This document shows positions 35,109 through 44,995 of a stretch of 58,072 nt of DNA, piece by piece. The stretch is taken from assembly GCA_003457135.1 (NCBI GenBank), contig DMSQ01000038.1, forward strand, positions 1-58,072, read 5' to 3'. Below the pieces are notes generated by a model. That model did no database searches. It had not been told where the DNA came from and saw nothing but the letters and a program-made list of their open reading frames with translations. The position numbers were made by a program, and so were the translations under genes. Each line of letters opens with the position of its first letter. Within the stretch, counting starts at the first letter, position 1. The stretch is from Prolixibacteraceae bacterium. Lineage in GTDB: Bacteria; Bacteroidota; Bacteroidia; Bacteroidales; Prolixibacteraceae.

Positions 35109-36806
35109 ATGAAACTAAAATATCACTTTTATTTTGTCATCATCGCTCTTGTATTTGCTTTTGCCGGATGCAGCGATGATTTTCTGACTTCAAGAAACAA
35201 CTCGGTTTACCAACTCGATACGATTTATATTTCGCCTGTAAGCCGGAATTACGCCGGCCCATTATCGCTGCCGATTGATGTCACTGAGCCATATACCATT
35301 GTCATGCAGCCAAGTTGCATGACTTTCTTTTCGCAAAAAGGAAAGTTTACCAATGGAATAACCAATCTTGAGTTTACGACTGATATGAGTAACTACTCAG
35401 GAAGGACTGGTTTTATAGGTCAACACCTGGTTTTGTACGTCGAAAATGTTGGTACATTGGATTTTAAAGTTTACATCGGTTCACCTGCTAATCCCGGCGG
35501 AACAACCGAAGATGGAGCGATTTTCGAAATAACAAAGGCTACCATTGATTTAAAAACCGATGAATCTCAAACTTTCACCATCAGCAATTCAGGAAAGGGA
35601 AACCTTACTTACCAGTTTAAAGATATACCGGCATGGTTGGCAGTTTCTGATATTCAGGGAGTATTGTCTCAGGGCCAAACGAGAGACATTACTTTGATTG
35701 TGAACCGAAATAATCTGGAAGAGAAGGAATATACTGCGATTGTTCAGATTCAGACCAATTCACCTTCAGGAAGTTTTGGATTGCTGGTTAAAATGCAGGT
35801 TTCAAACCTCACCAATGCCGACAACACAAAAACCATTCAGGGACAGGTTACCGATTCAGAATACAACAAAATTACCAACCAGCTTTTAGTAACCACGCAA
35901 ATCCCTAACCAGCTGATTATTTTTAGCACTACTGACAATACTCAAACCATTGTTCCCCTTGATAAATCGCCCAATTGCATCAGTATTTCCGAAGACGGAA
36001 AAACGGCAGTAATCGGATATAACCTTGCTGCAGTTAGCAAGGTCGATCTGCAAACCAAAACGCTGACCAAAACCATCGAGACCGATTGTATCCCTTTCGA
36101 CATTGTACTTGGCGACAATAACTGGTGCTACCTGATGCCCGAAACCGGCAATTCCGAATATCTCCGGAGTTTAAATCTGGAGACATCGAAGCTGGTAAAG
36201 TCAACAAAATACGGACAGATTTATGCGAAAATGATTATCCGTAAAGTTCCCGGAAAGCCATATTTATTAGGTTCGAATACCCAGGTTTCTTCAAATGGCC
36301 TGATTATGGCCGACATCAGCAAGGGGATTGCCAGAGATACGATGCCCTATTGGTTTATCGACACCAACAATTTCTGGTTATCGCCAAAAGGTGACCGGAT
36401 TTATACCGGTGTGAAAAACATCCACCGGACTCCGGCATTTTCAACCACTGTAACCTATTTTTATAATCTTGATATCATTGGAACTTTAAAACCACAAAAA
36501 GACAACATTGTTTGGGTTGACCATTGCGAAGCTACCAATAGCATTTTTATGGCTGAATCTTCCAGATATTACGAGTCAGTTGCATATTCAATCATTGAGC
36601 AGATTGATGCCGGAAACTATAACTTTAAAAAACTGATTGAGCCCGCAAAATATGTAACAACCATTAACGGCACCAAAAGTGCATACAAAACCATTGTGAA
36701 ATTTGTGTTCGCCAATAGCAGCGGCAGTCAGATTTATGTCGTAAAAAATGTTCTGGAAGAGTACAAAACCCAGTCCTGGTCAATGGAAGTGATTCCTTTG
36801 AATTAG
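35109..36806 (+). CDS. Lipoprotein with BACON-like domain and beta-propeller-like repeats
   Basis: 565 residues from ATG 35109 with lipobox in IIALVFAFAGCSDD. After an N-terminal beta region, a BACON-like Ig domain (about 135-240: DESQTFTISNSGKGNLTYQF, PAWLAVSDIQG, GQTRDITLIVNRNNL) is followed by YVTN-like repeats (DNTQTIVPLDKSPNCISISEDGKTAVIGYN, TKTIETDCIPFDIVLG) and a long beta C-terminus. BACON domains in the phylum often bind carbohydrate or mucin. Probably co-transcribed with the preceding gene. Confidence 0.68.
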   Translation: MKLKYHFYFVIIALVFAFAGCSDDFLTSRNNSVYQLDTIYISPVSRNYAGPLSLPIDVTEPYTIVMQPSCMTFFSQKGKFTNGITNLEFTTDMSNYSGRTGFIGQHLVLYVENVGTLDFKVYIGSPANPGGTTEDGAIFEITKATIDLKTDESQTFTISNSGKGNLTYQFKDIPAWLAVSDIQGVLSQGQTRDITLIVNRNNLEEKEYTAIVQIQTNSPSGSFGLLVKMQVSNLTNADNTKTIQGQVTDSEYNKITNQLLVTTQIPNQLIIFSTTDNTQTIVPLDKSPNCISISEDGKTAVIGYNLAAVSKVDLQTKTLTKTIETDCIPFDIVLGDNNWCYLMPETGNSEYLRSLNLETSKLVKSTKYGQIYAKMIIRKVPGKPYLLGSNTQVSSNGLIMADISKGIARDTMPYWFIDTNNFWLSPKGDRIYTGVKNIHRTPAFSTTVTYFYNLDIIGTLKPQKDNIVWVDHCEATNSIFMAESSRYYESVAYSIIEQIDAGNYNFKKLIEPAKYVTTINGTKSAYKTIVKFVFANSSGSQIYVVKNVLEEYKTQSWSMEVIPLN

Positions 36807-36927
36807 TAACAATTCTTCAATATTATTTTGTATTTTCGGCGCCGGTAGTTTCAAAAATCATTGAAATCGCTTTGTGGAGAAATTTGTGTTTTGAATCTGC
36901 TACGTTGAACCTTCTAAACCAACTAAG

Positions 36928-39102
36928 TTGAAATATTTCTGCTTTTCATTAGCAGTTGTCCTGACATTGCTTTCAGGCAAACAACTAATAGCCCAAACAA
37001 CAGCACAGGCAATCCGTATCGCTAAGCCTCCAACCATTGATGGGCGCATTAACGATGAAGCCTGGGAACAAGCCACCAAAATAGATCAGTTTGTTCAGCG
37101 TGAACCTAATCCGGGTGAACCGGTATCCGAAAAAACTATTGTTTCAGTTTGTTTCGATAACAACTACCTGTACTTTGCCGTGAAATGTTACGACGACCCC
37201 GATAAAATTACAGCCAAAGAAATGGCCCGCGATGTGAGTTTGGGAAACGACGACAGGGTTCAGATTATATTGGATACTTACCTCGACCACCGCAACGGTT
37301 ACTGGTTTCAGATTGGGCCCCGGGGCTCGATCGGCGATGCGCTGATCAGCGAAAACGGCGCCTCTATGAACAAGGAATGGGACGCACTATGGACGGGTAA
37401 ATCCACGATCAACAGCGACGGATGGGAAGCCGAACTGGCCATTCCGTTTAAAACCATTGGTTTCGATCCTGACAAAACAGTTTGGGGCATGAAACTCATC
37501 CGAAACATTAAGCGCAAACTTGAAGCATCATACTGGCCGGTTGCCAACCTTAACACACACCGGTTTCAGATTTCCGATTCAGGATTATTAGAAGGACTGG
37601 AAGGAATTACGCAGGGAATCGGGCTCGATATTTCACCTTATGCGATTGGCGGAATGAACACCAAAAAAGGTGAAACCAACAAATACATGGCAGATGCCGG
37701 GCTGGATATGTTTTACCAGATTACGCCCAGGCTGAAAGCTTCCCTTTCGATCAATACCGATTTTGCTGAAACAGAAGTTGATGACCGGCAAATCAACCTC
37801 ACCAGGTTCAGCCTGTATTTCCCGGAAAAGCGCGACTTTTTTCTCGATGGATCTAATTATTTCAAATTTGGTATCGAAGGCGACGACAATAATCCTTACC
37901 GGAATTCGATTGCTCCTTTTTTCTCGCGAAGAATGGGACTCGACAATAACGGGAATATGCTTCCGGTGCGGTATGCCGCCAAAATTACTGGTTCGCAAAA
38001 TAACTGGAATATTGGGTTGATGCACATCAGCGACGAGCGCGATTACGGAATTAACAACCTGCACGATTACCACAATTCACAACTTACTGTTGGACGAATA
38101 AGCCGCAATCTGGGGAAACAATCGTCGGTAGGGGTTATCGGAACCTGGGGCAATGCGCTTTCAACCGACGCCAACCTGGTAGGCGGTATGGATTTGAAGC
38201 TAACTACTTCCAGATTTAATAAAAACAAAAACCTGACACTTACATTGTTTGGTTTGATTTCGGACTCTCCCGGCAAAAAGGAAAACAATTCATCCTGGGG
38301 AGCCGACATCGCTTATCCGAACGACTTTTTAAACTTTGGATTGGGGCATTACGAAGTGGGCGAAAACTTTGTGGCCGGAATCGGGTTTGTTCCACGCACC
38401 GGTGTAAAAGCATCTTATGGAAATCTTTCAATCGGACCGCGACCCGACCAATGGGGCATCCTTCAGGTTAAATCAGGTGGGGGCTTTAATTACCTGACTA
38501 ATTTCGATAACGTAATGGTTACCCGTGTATTGAATATCCAACCTTTAGGAATCCGGTTTAAATCGGGCGAAGAATTTTCGTACTCGCTTAACCAGCAATA
38601 TGAATTTCTGACGAAGGATTTTCCTATTTTTCCCGGATTTATCATTCCTAGAAACGATTACACCTTTTGGTATCAAAACATTTTGCTAACCGCTGCCGGA
38701 AGCCGAAATCTGGCGGGTTCAGCAAGTTTTGGTTCGGGCGATTTTTACAATGGCCGGAAACAGGATATGAAACTGACGGTGAATTACAAAATTGCTGTTC
38801 CGCTATTTGTTGGTGTCAATTATTCGGTCAACCATGTAACTTTGCCTGAAGGAGATTTTACTGCCAGAATTTACCAGATGAACCTCAATATCTTATTTAG
38901 CCCGACAGTCACGCTTTATAACTACTTTCAGTACGACAATGGCAGTGAGAAAATGGGATGGCAATCGCGCTTTCAATGGATACTGAAACCCGGAAATGAA
39001 ATAATCCTGGTCTGGACTTCAGGATGGGCACAACCAGAGGAACGTTTTGTGATGAATGAAAGCGCCTTGAGGTTGAAGCTGAAGTACAATATCAGGTTTT
39101 AG
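36928..39102 (+). CDS. CBM9-like / DUF5916 outer-membrane protein
   Basis: 724 residues starting with TTG at 36928, the only start that gives the signal peptide KYFCFSLAVVLTLLSGKQLIAQ. The CBM9-like N-domain carries APPTIDG-like PPTIDGRINDEAWEQA, FDNNYLYFAVKCYDDPD, DDRVQIILDTYLDHRNGYWFQIGPRG and EAELAIPFKTIGF. The C-terminal barrel (DUF5916) includes FSLYFPEKRDFFLDGSNYFKFG and ends LRLKLKYNIRF. Such proteins sit in the outer membrane; the function is not established. Confidence 0.85.
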   Translation: MKYFCFSLAVVLTLLSGKQLIAQTTAQAIRIAKPPTIDGRINDEAWEQATKIDQFVQREPNPGEPVSEKTIVSVCFDNNYLYFAVKCYDDPDKITAKEMARDVSLGNDDRVQIILDTYLDHRNGYWFQIGPRGSIGDALISENGASMNKEWDALWTGKSTINSDGWEAELAIPFKTIGFDPDKTVWGMKLIRNIKRKLEASYWPVANLNTHRFQISDSGLLEGLEGITQGIGLDISPYAIGGMNTKKGETNKYMADAGLDMFYQITPRLKASLSINTDFAETEVDDRQINLTRFSLYFPEKRDFFLDGSNYFKFGIEGDDNNPYRNSIAPFFSRRMGLDNNGNMLPVRYAAKITGSQNNWNIGLMHISDERDYGINNLHDYHNSQLTVGRISRNLGKQSSVGVIGTWGNALSTDANLVGGMDLKLTTSRFNKNKNLTLTLFGLISDSPGKKENNSSWGADIAYPNDFLNFGLGHYEVGENFVAGIGFVPRTGVKASYGNLSIGPRPDQWGILQVKSGGGFNYLTNFDNVMVTRVLNIQPLGIRFKSGEEFSYSLNQQYEFLTKDFPIFPGFIIPRNDYTFWYQNILLTAAGSRNLAGSASFGSGDFYNGRKQDMKLTVNYKIAVPLFVGVNYSVNHVTLPEGDFTARIYQMNLNILFSPTVTLYNYFQYDNGSEKMGWQSRFQWILKPGNEIILVWTSGWAQPEERFVMNESALRLKLKYNIRF

Positions 39103-39251
39103 ATTATTACTGTCACAACAGCAATAAAGTAGCATTTTAGAATTAATTTGCTGGAAATAACATTATATTACTTCTATAACAGTATTATTCTGTCAAAAGA
39201 CTTGCTTTCGAATTACATATTCTATATTTTTACTGCTATATAAATAGAATC

Positions 39252-39488
39252 ATGCTGGAACCTAAAGTATTGGCAAGTGTAATTAAACAACATCGTAAGG
39301 CAGCAGGCCTTAGTCAGCTTCAGCTAGCAGAAATGGCAGGAGTTGGTAAAACTGTTGTTTTTGACCTTGAGAAAGAAAAAGCAACCATCAAACTTGATAC
39401 ATTACGAAAAATACTGAATATTTTAAATATTAAAGTTCAGTTGACCAGTCCTTTCATGGATAAAATTGTAACCGATGAGAAAAGCTGA
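39252..39488 (+). CDS. hipB: HipB-like antitoxin (XRE family)
   Basis: 78 residues with HTH motif KAAGLSQLQLAEMAGVGKTVVFDLEKEKATIKLDTLRKIL. It overlaps the next gene by 14 nt. In HipBST modules this is the DNA-binding, autoregulating component. A -7-like box TATATTTT (39223-39230) with TTG at 39202-39204 lies upstream, and ACAG-N7-CTGT at 39179-39193 is a possible operator. Confidence 0.85.
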   Translation: MLEPKVLASVIKQHRKAAGLSQLQLAEMAGVGKTVVFDLEKEKATIKLDTLRKILNILNIKVQLTSPFMDKIVTDEKS

Positions 39489-39789
39489 AGTTTTTGTTTG
39501 TAATGTTGTTGCCGGAATGCTTTCTGAGGTGGAATTCGGTAAGCAATACCGTTTCGAATATATTAAAGGCTATATTGGAACCCCCGTTTCACTTACGATG
39601 CCTTTTTCCCAACCGGTTTATGAATTTAATTCATTTCCACCCTTTTTTGATGGATTACTTCCGGAAGGTTTTCAATTAGAAGGTTTGTTAAAATTCGGGA
39701 AGATAGATCGGAATGATCTATTCTCGCAAATCCTGGCTGTTGGCGATGATTTGGTCGGAAATGTAACAGTAAAAGAAATGATGCCATGA
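39475..39789 (+). CDS. hipS: HipS-like protein (HipA N-terminal subdomain)
   Basis: 104 residues matching the N-terminal subdomain of HipA (VSLTMPF, YEFNSFPPFFDGLLPEGF, DDLVGNVTV) as a separate polypeptide. In the HipBST systems of enteric bacteria the split N-subdomain HipS acts as the antitoxin of the kinase HipT. It overlaps hipB by 14 nt and hipT by ATGA (4 nt). Confidence 0.85.
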   Translation: MRKAEVFVCNVVAGMLSEVEFGKQYRFEYIKGYIGTPVSLTMPFSQPVYEFNSFPPFFDGLLPEGFQLEGLLKFGKIDRNDLFSQILAVGDDLVGNVTVKEMMP

Positions 39790-40724
39790 ATCGCTGTCCA
39801 ATTACATACGATGAATGTTCAGAAAGCCTTTACAGCGAAAAAGGGCTGAAGCTTCTATCTCCGGCATTGAAATCACTTGGTTTGCTTAATTATACCGCTG
39901 AAGAATTACGTGCTGAAGCAATGCAAAGAGCATCCAAAATGTCAATCCAGGGAGTTCAGCCCAAACTTAGCGCTATTCTGAATATCAAAGATGGCCTTTT
40001 CGAAATTGTGGATAAGGGCGGACGATATATTTTGAAACCCCAACATCATATTTTTCCTGAACTGCCTCAGAACGAAGATCTAACCATGAGACTTGCTGAA
40101 AGCATCGGGATTGATATTCCCTTACATGGCTTAATTTATTCAAAGGATCGTTCGCTGACCTATTTTATCAGGCGTTTCGACCGGAAGGGGCAAAAAGATA
40201 AAGTTGCAGTGGAAGATTTTGCACAATTGGCAGGAATGAGCCGGGATACCAAATACAATTATTCAATGGAAAAACTGGTGAAACTGATAGATGATTATTG
40301 CACTTTTCCTGCCATTGAAAAGGCAAGACTTTTTAAACTGGTACTCTTCAATTACCTGGTAGGAAATGAAGATATGCACCTCAAAAATTATTCGGTAATC
40401 ATTCATAACGGTAAAGTTGAACTGTCACCGGCATACGATCTGCTCAATTCTTCAATCGTTTTAAGAGGTGATATGGAGGAAATTGCTTTATCATTGAATG
40501 GCAAAAAACGCAATCTGAACCGGGAAATCCTGGTCAATTATTTTGGCAAGGAGCGCTGTAACTTAACCGACAAAGTCATCGAAAAGATATTAAAAACCAT
40601 TCAGGTTGAATTACCTTCATGGCTTAAATTGATTGAAATTAGTTTTTTATCGGAAGAAATGAAGGAAAAATACAGTCGCCTTCTGCAAAAGAGAATCAAT
40701 ATTTTAGGACTTGAACACAACTGA
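39786..40724 (+). CDS. hipT: HipT-like Ser/Thr kinase toxin (HipA C-terminal part)
   Basis: 312 residues holding the kinase core. Glycine-rich region SIQGVQPKLSA (S53 likely the autophosphorylation site), ATP lysine in YILKP (K83), catalytic VGNEDMHLKNYS (D196, N201) and the DFG-equivalent SPAYDLL (D218). The spacing of D196/N201/D218 agrees with HipA. HipT phosphorylates a tRNA synthetase in the described enteric system; the target here is not known. A tandem repeat follows the stop. Confidence 0.86.
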   Translation: MNRCPITYDECSESLYSEKGLKLLSPALKSLGLLNYTAEELRAEAMQRASKMSIQGVQPKLSAILNIKDGLFEIVDKGGRYILKPQHHIFPELPQNEDLTMRLAESIGIDIPLHGLIYSKDRSLTYFIRRFDRKGQKDKVAVEDFAQLAGMSRDTKYNYSMEKLVKLIDDYCTFPAIEKARLFKLVLFNYLVGNEDMHLKNYSVIIHNGKVELSPAYDLLNSSIVLRGDMEEIALSLNGKKRNLNREILVNYFGKERCNLTDKVIEKILKTIQVELPSWLKLIEISFLSEEMKEKYSRLLQKRINILGLEHN

Positions 40725-40755
40725 AATAATAAACGAAAACAAAAATTTTCTTACC

Positions 40756-40873
40756 TCTCACTTTCCCATCTTCCCATCTTACCACTCACTTTCCCATCTT
40801 CCCATCTTCTCATCTTCCCATCTTCCCATCTTCTCATCTTCCCATCTTCTCATCTTCCCATCTTCTCATCTTC
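40756..40873. repeat. Tandem CCCATCTT/CTCATCTT octamer tract
   Basis: About 118 bp made of 8-nt units CCCATCTT and CTCATCTT, with a few interruptions (CACTCACTTT). It lies between the HipT and YdcF-like genes, which converge here. An open frame through it codes only a low-complexity peptide and is rejected as a gene. The unit number is likely variable between strains. Confidence 0.8.
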
Positions 40874-40892
40874 GTCCACTCGCCCTGTCGCT

Positions 40893-41621
40893 CTATATCC
40901 ACCCTCTCAGTTTGTAGTATGCGAGTGCCGCCATTTCCCTTGCAATCAGGATTTCATATTTCAGGTGGTTCCAGAATTGGTAACGAACTGAAGTATGATT
41001 TCCAATATCGGGAACAATTGTTTTTTTGCCACCCAGTTGATCGTCATCAAAAAACAAATTGGCTTCAATAACATTCTCGAAGGTCGGAAGAGCGTTAACA
41101 CTCGTAAAACCAGCCTTTTTGAAAACCAGGACAGACCGGCGCATATGTTCGGGCGCAGTAACCAGCAAAATCGGTTTGTCAGTCAAAACCTCATTATTGA
41201 AATGCTGAAGCTGAAGGGCTTCCGACCGGGTGTTGGTTGCAGTTTGCTCGAATAATATTCGCTCAGGATCGATACCTTTAAGGATTAGTTCCGCTGCTAC
41301 CATACGGGCAGTACTGAGTGAATCGGTCGAGTCTCCGGGTATAGAAATTACAATCCGGCTTTCGGGCGACTCAATGGCGGCGCGATGAACAAAAAAAGCC
41401 CGCATCAGGCTCGATTCGCTGGGCATACCACCGCCGCCTAAAAGTACAATATAATCAGGTTTCCCGGTAATCTCCGACTGGCTAGTCCCCAGCCAGTAAT
41501 AGCCCCAATAAGGCAAAGTGGTGAAGCTTAAGATAATAACAATCAGGAAGATTATTCCCAATGACAACAAACTAACGGGAATGATTTTCCTGATGAATTT
41601 AAAAGTTGAACGTACTGGCAT
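40893..41621 (-). CDS. YdcF/DUF218 domain membrane protein
   Basis: 242 residues. One N-terminal TM helix (KIIPVSLLSLGIIFLIVIIL), then the DUF218 fold: DYIVLLGGGGMPSESSLMRA, RIVISIPGD, ILFEQTATNTRSEALQL, ILLVTAPEHMRRSVLVFKKAGF. Related E. coli proteins (ElyC, SanA, YdcF) are linked to envelope maintenance. Catalytic activity is not established for this family. Confidence 0.85.
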   Translation of the reverse strand: MPVRSTFKFIRKIIPVSLLSLGIIFLIVIILSFTTLPYWGYYWLGTSQSEITGKPDYIVLLGGGGMPSESSLMRAFFVHRAAIESPESRIVISIPGDSTDSLSTARMVAAELILKGIDPERILFEQTATNTRSEALQLQHFNNEVLTDKPILLVTAPEHMRRSVLVFKKAGFTSVNALPTFENVIEANLFFDDDQLGGKKTIVPDIGNHTSVRYQFWNHLKYEILIAREMAALAYYKLRGWI

Positions 41622-41706
41622 AGCTAAGTAATCGGTAAAAACCGAAAGTTAACGAAAAATCAGGATTTGGAAACAGGAAATGCAAACAGAGAGTTAAAAG
41701 AATTAA

Positions 41707-43452
41707 CTATGCTTCAGGTAACGTAAAACTGAATTTACTTCCGTTTCCGGGAGTACTTTCCACCCATATTTTACCACCGTGCTTCAAAACCATATCCTTA
41801 CACAGCAACAAACCTAAGCCGGTTCCCTTTTCGTTAGCTGTTCCTGATTTTGATTGAAAACGGCTAACATCAAATAAATTAGATATTTCATCGGGCGACA
41901 TTCCGATTCCATTGTCGCTTACGGTTATGGTAATCCACTTCTCCGTTTTTGAAGTGCTGATACGAACTGTTCCACCTACCTGAGTAAATTTAATGGCGTT
42001 TACCAATAGATTTCTCAATATGGTTTTCAGCATTAATTCATCAGCAAAAACGAAAACATTTTTGGTGGGATTGTAAGAAACAGAAATGTTCTTTTTCTCT
42101 GCAATCAGGGCATGGTCGTCAACCTGACTTTTAAACAATTCAATCAAATTAATTTTTTCGGGTTTATAGGGAAATTGATCGGTCTGAACCCTTGCCCAAA
42201 GCAATAACTCCTCAAGCAACTTATAGGCAACCTGAGCCGAGGATTGAATCAGCCCGATATAACTTTCAATTTCATGTTTTTCCAATTCATCGAAGTTTTC
42301 GGACAGAAGCTCCGAAAATCCCAGCATCGAATTAAATGGACTTTTTAAATCATGGGCAAGCACTGAAATAAACCGGTCTTTGTTGTCATTGACTTTCTTT
42401 AATTCATCATTTAGCACCTGAATACGAAGCGCATTGGCGCGGGCAGTGATAAAATAAATCGCTAAAATAAACAGTAATATACTGATTAGTGTTCCTCCAA
42501 GAAAAATCCGTGCAATCCGGGCTGAAAACAAATAGTTATCGCGATTATAATAAGTGAATAGTAAGGTCCAGATTTTATTATTGAAATTCATAGGTAAATT
42601 GAATTCTCCTTTTGCTGCGGTTTTATGCTGTATATTGAATACAGAATCACTATCAAACAATAGTTTCTCCGGAATCAGTAAATTGTCATCAAATACTTTC
42701 AACCGGATATGTTGAACATCCCATTCCCCAAGAATTCCTTTTATCAGATTATCCATACGGAAAGGGCAAAAGACCCATCCAGTAATAGCTGATCTTCTTT
42801 CTTCCAAGCTTTGTTTTGGCGCTCCTTTCCTGAATACAGGTGCAAACATTACCGTGCCGGGCCATTTTCGGGTTTCCGTTTCCTGAATGAGATACAGTTT
42901 ATCAGAAATCACGGCCATGTCGCTATCTCTTGAAAGAACCATGGCTTTTTGACGGACCGGTTCAGAAAAGCTGTCAAAACCCAATGCCCGCAAATTCCGG
43001 CCTGAAAATGGCTCTATAAATAATACTGAAGTGTAGTAATCTCTTTTCCCATCAGGAAATACTTTGAACTTTGGAAATCCTTCATCACAAATCCTTTGCT
43101 CAAACCGCGAAAGTTGATTAGGGGGAATCACAATTGAATAGCCGATTCCCTGAATTCCGGGAAGTTCGGTATGTGATTTATTGAGGTCTTGAAATTTCTG
43201 CCATTCCGCTCTTGTAATGGTGTCAGAACTCAGGATAAAAGCTGCACTGCTGTATAAAACCTGGGTATTTGAATTTATTTGAATTTGAATCTTATTTTCA
43301 AATTCCTGACAATCACTTTCAAATTCCTGCCACTTAAGCTTTTTCATATCCTGAAGGGAAGAATATGAAATGATAAAAGTTATGCCCAGGCCTAGCAATA
43401 AAATCAGGATGGGAAATAATCTACTCCGAAGCATAGGTTTGTATATTATCAT
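41707..43452 (-). CDS. CHASE-domain sensor histidine kinase
   Basis: 581 residues. TM helix (~11-28), an extracellular CHASE-type sensor (~30-300: GIQGIGYSIVIPPN, ...LRALGFDSFSEPVRQKAM, PVFRKGAP), second TM helix (GGTLISILLFILAIYFI). HisKA H box SVLAHDLKSPFNSMLGFSELL and ATPase N/G boxes (LLVNAIKFTQ, SDNGIGM, GTGLGLLLCKDMVLKHGG) follow. A second ATG is at 43434. No response regulator gene is adjacent, so it is an orphan kinase. Confidence 0.92.
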   Translation of the reverse strand: MIIYKPMLRSRLFPILILLLGLGITFIISYSSLQDMKKLKWQEFESDCQEFENKIQIQINSNTQVLYSSAAFILSSDTITRAEWQKFQDLNKSHTELPGIQGIGYSIVIPPNQLSRFEQRICDEGFPKFKVFPDGKRDYYTSVLFIEPFSGRNLRALGFDSFSEPVRQKAMVLSRDSDMAVISDKLYLIQETETRKWPGTVMFAPVFRKGAPKQSLEERRSAITGWVFCPFRMDNLIKGILGEWDVQHIRLKVFDDNLLIPEKLLFDSDSVFNIQHKTAAKGEFNLPMNFNNKIWTLLFTYYNRDNYLFSARIARIFLGGTLISILLFILAIYFITARANALRIQVLNDELKKVNDNKDRFISVLAHDLKSPFNSMLGFSELLSENFDELEKHEIESYIGLIQSSAQVAYKLLEELLLWARVQTDQFPYKPEKINLIELFKSQVDDHALIAEKKNISVSYNPTKNVFVFADELMLKTILRNLLVNAIKFTQVGGTVRISTSKTEKWITITVSDNGIGMSPDEISNLFDVSRFQSKSGTANEKGTGLGLLLCKDMVLKHGGKIWVESTPGNGSKFSFTLPEA

Positions 43453-43582
43453 TAAATATAAAGAATTTATTTTAATTTCTGTATCAATTAGTCACTTTTT
43501 AACATACCGTTACCAGCAGAAAGCAAATAATTCTGTTTTTTTTAATGGATGATAAAAACGAATAGTAATTCTTATTGCCAAA

Positions 43583-44290
43583 CTAACCCGACTGGTTCAA
43601 TAAATTAAGAGTGTGGCAGGCCACCAATCCTGCAGTTTCGGTACGGAGACGGCTTTCGCCCAGGCTAACCGGTTGAAAACCGGCCTTGATTGCCATTTCA
43701 ATTTCATCAGCAGAAAAATCCCCTTCAGGGCCTATCAGAATCAGGTAATTCTGATTCGGGACAACCAAATTCTTCAGCAAATCTCGGTGTTGGTCGTCGC
43801 AATAGGCAATAAACTTCTGGCCATCAAATGGCATCCTGATCAGATCATTGAATTTTGTAAGTTGATCGAGTTGTGGCAGATAAGCTTTCAACGATTGCTT
43901 CATGGCTGAAACCATCACTTTTTCGAGCCGGTCGTGTTTGATTTCCTTTCTTTCAGAATGTTGGCAGAGCAATGGTGTTACCCGGTTAATACCAATTTCA
44001 ATAGCTTTTTCAAGAAACCATTCTATCCGTTCCATGTTTTTAGTTGGAGCAATGGCCACATGAACCTGAAAATTCCGAAGACCAAAATCCTGCACTGATT
44101 TAACCACATTGACCGAACACCGTTTTGGATTCGGATCGGTAATTTCAGCAGTAAAAAAACCTCCCCGTCCATTAACCAGGGTAATTTCATCACCTTTTTC
44201 GAGCCGTAAAACCCTAATGCAATGTTTCGATTCGGTTTCGCCGAGCGTGTAAGTATTTCCTGAAATATCGGGAGTATAGAAAATTTGCAT
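43583..44290 (-). CDS. rsmE: 16S rRNA (uracil-1498-N3)-methyltransferase
   Basis: 235 residues. RsmE features: SKHCIRVLRLEKGDEITLVNGRGG (PUA-like N-domain), then the SPOUT-fold domain with IGINRVTPLLCQHSERK, NYLILIGPEGDFSADEIEMA and SLGESRLRTETAGLVA. It methylates U1498 in the decoding region of 16S rRNA. Confidence 0.93.
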   Translation of the reverse strand: MQIFYTPDISGNTYTLGETESKHCIRVLRLEKGDEITLVNGRGGFFTAEITDPNPKRCSVNVVKSVQDFGLRNFQVHVAIAPTKNMERIEWFLEKAIEIGINRVTPLLCQHSERKEIKHDRLEKVMVSAMKQSLKAYLPQLDQLTKFNDLIRMPFDGQKFIAYCDDQHRDLLKNLVVPNQNYLILIGPEGDFSADEIEMAIKAGFQPVSLGESRLRTETAGLVACHTLNLLNQSG

Positions 44291-44356
44291 CTGTTTCCGG
44301 AAAGTTTAATGTTGCTTTGATTTTGGATAGGATTTATTGAATATTGGTTATTTGGT

Positions 44357-44848
44357 TTACACCGACTTTGGCGTAATCTGAAAGGCAATCTTTCCTCTGC
44401 GAGCCGAAACATCCTGCCATCTGTCAACTTCAAAGTCTATGGCGACAGTTGCACAGGTTGGCATGTCCGAAAGGAAACCGTTTACCAGGTTATAGACCAG
44501 CGAATGTACGGCCGGATTATGCCCGAAAATAAAAACCGTTTGAACCTCTTTGGGCAATTCATGAAGCAATTCAACAAATTGATGCGTGGTAAGCCCTTCA
44601 TATAATTCATCTTCCTGACGAATTGATGTGGCATCAATCCCGAGGTTCTGACAATAAATAGTAGCTGTGTGCATCGTTCGCGTGGCCGGACTGGCAATCA
44701 CCAAATCAGGAACAATGCCTGATTTGTACAGCTTTTTACTGATTTTTTTTGCATCTTCAATTCCCCTGCCAGTCAGATCGCGGTTAAAATCATCGTCGTA
44801 ACCATAGGGAACTGATTTCGCATGCCTGACAATTATTACCTGTTTCAT
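44357..44848 (-). CDS. SixA-like histidine phosphatase
   Basis: 163 residues of the histidine phosphatase superfamily: IIVRHAKSVPYGYDDDFNRDLTGRG (H9), IASPATRTMHTA and FIFGHNPAVHSLV (second His). This is the SixA layout (phosphohistidine phosphatase of the phosphotransfer network), though other small phosphatase substrates are possible. Upstream of rsmE on the same strand with 66 bp between. Confidence 0.85.
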   Translation of the reverse strand: MKQVIIVRHAKSVPYGYDDDFNRDLTGRGIEDAKKISKKLYKSGIVPDLVIASPATRTMHTATIYCQNLGIDATSIRQEDELYEGLTTHQFVELLHELPKEVQTVFIFGHNPAVHSLVYNLVNGFLSDMPTCATVAIDFEVDRWQDVSARRGKIAFQITPKSV

Positions 44849-44995
44849 CCGAATATTATTTGTTTTTTAATTGCCGGATGGAACTCGCATGTGAGATATT
44901 CATCCTTGTTTGTGTTTAACGAACATGCTCGTTACATAGTGATTCATTTTGTACAAAATTAATCTATTTTTAACGCTGAAGTTAATCTTCCTGAA

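Noticed and set aside
40756..40873. Possible CRISPR array
   Set aside because: The units are 8-nt direct repeats without unique spacers, and no cas gene is near.
40711..40917. 68-aa frame through the CCCATCTT tract
   Set aside because: It translates a short tandem repeat into low-complexity Ser/His/Pro and has no start signal.
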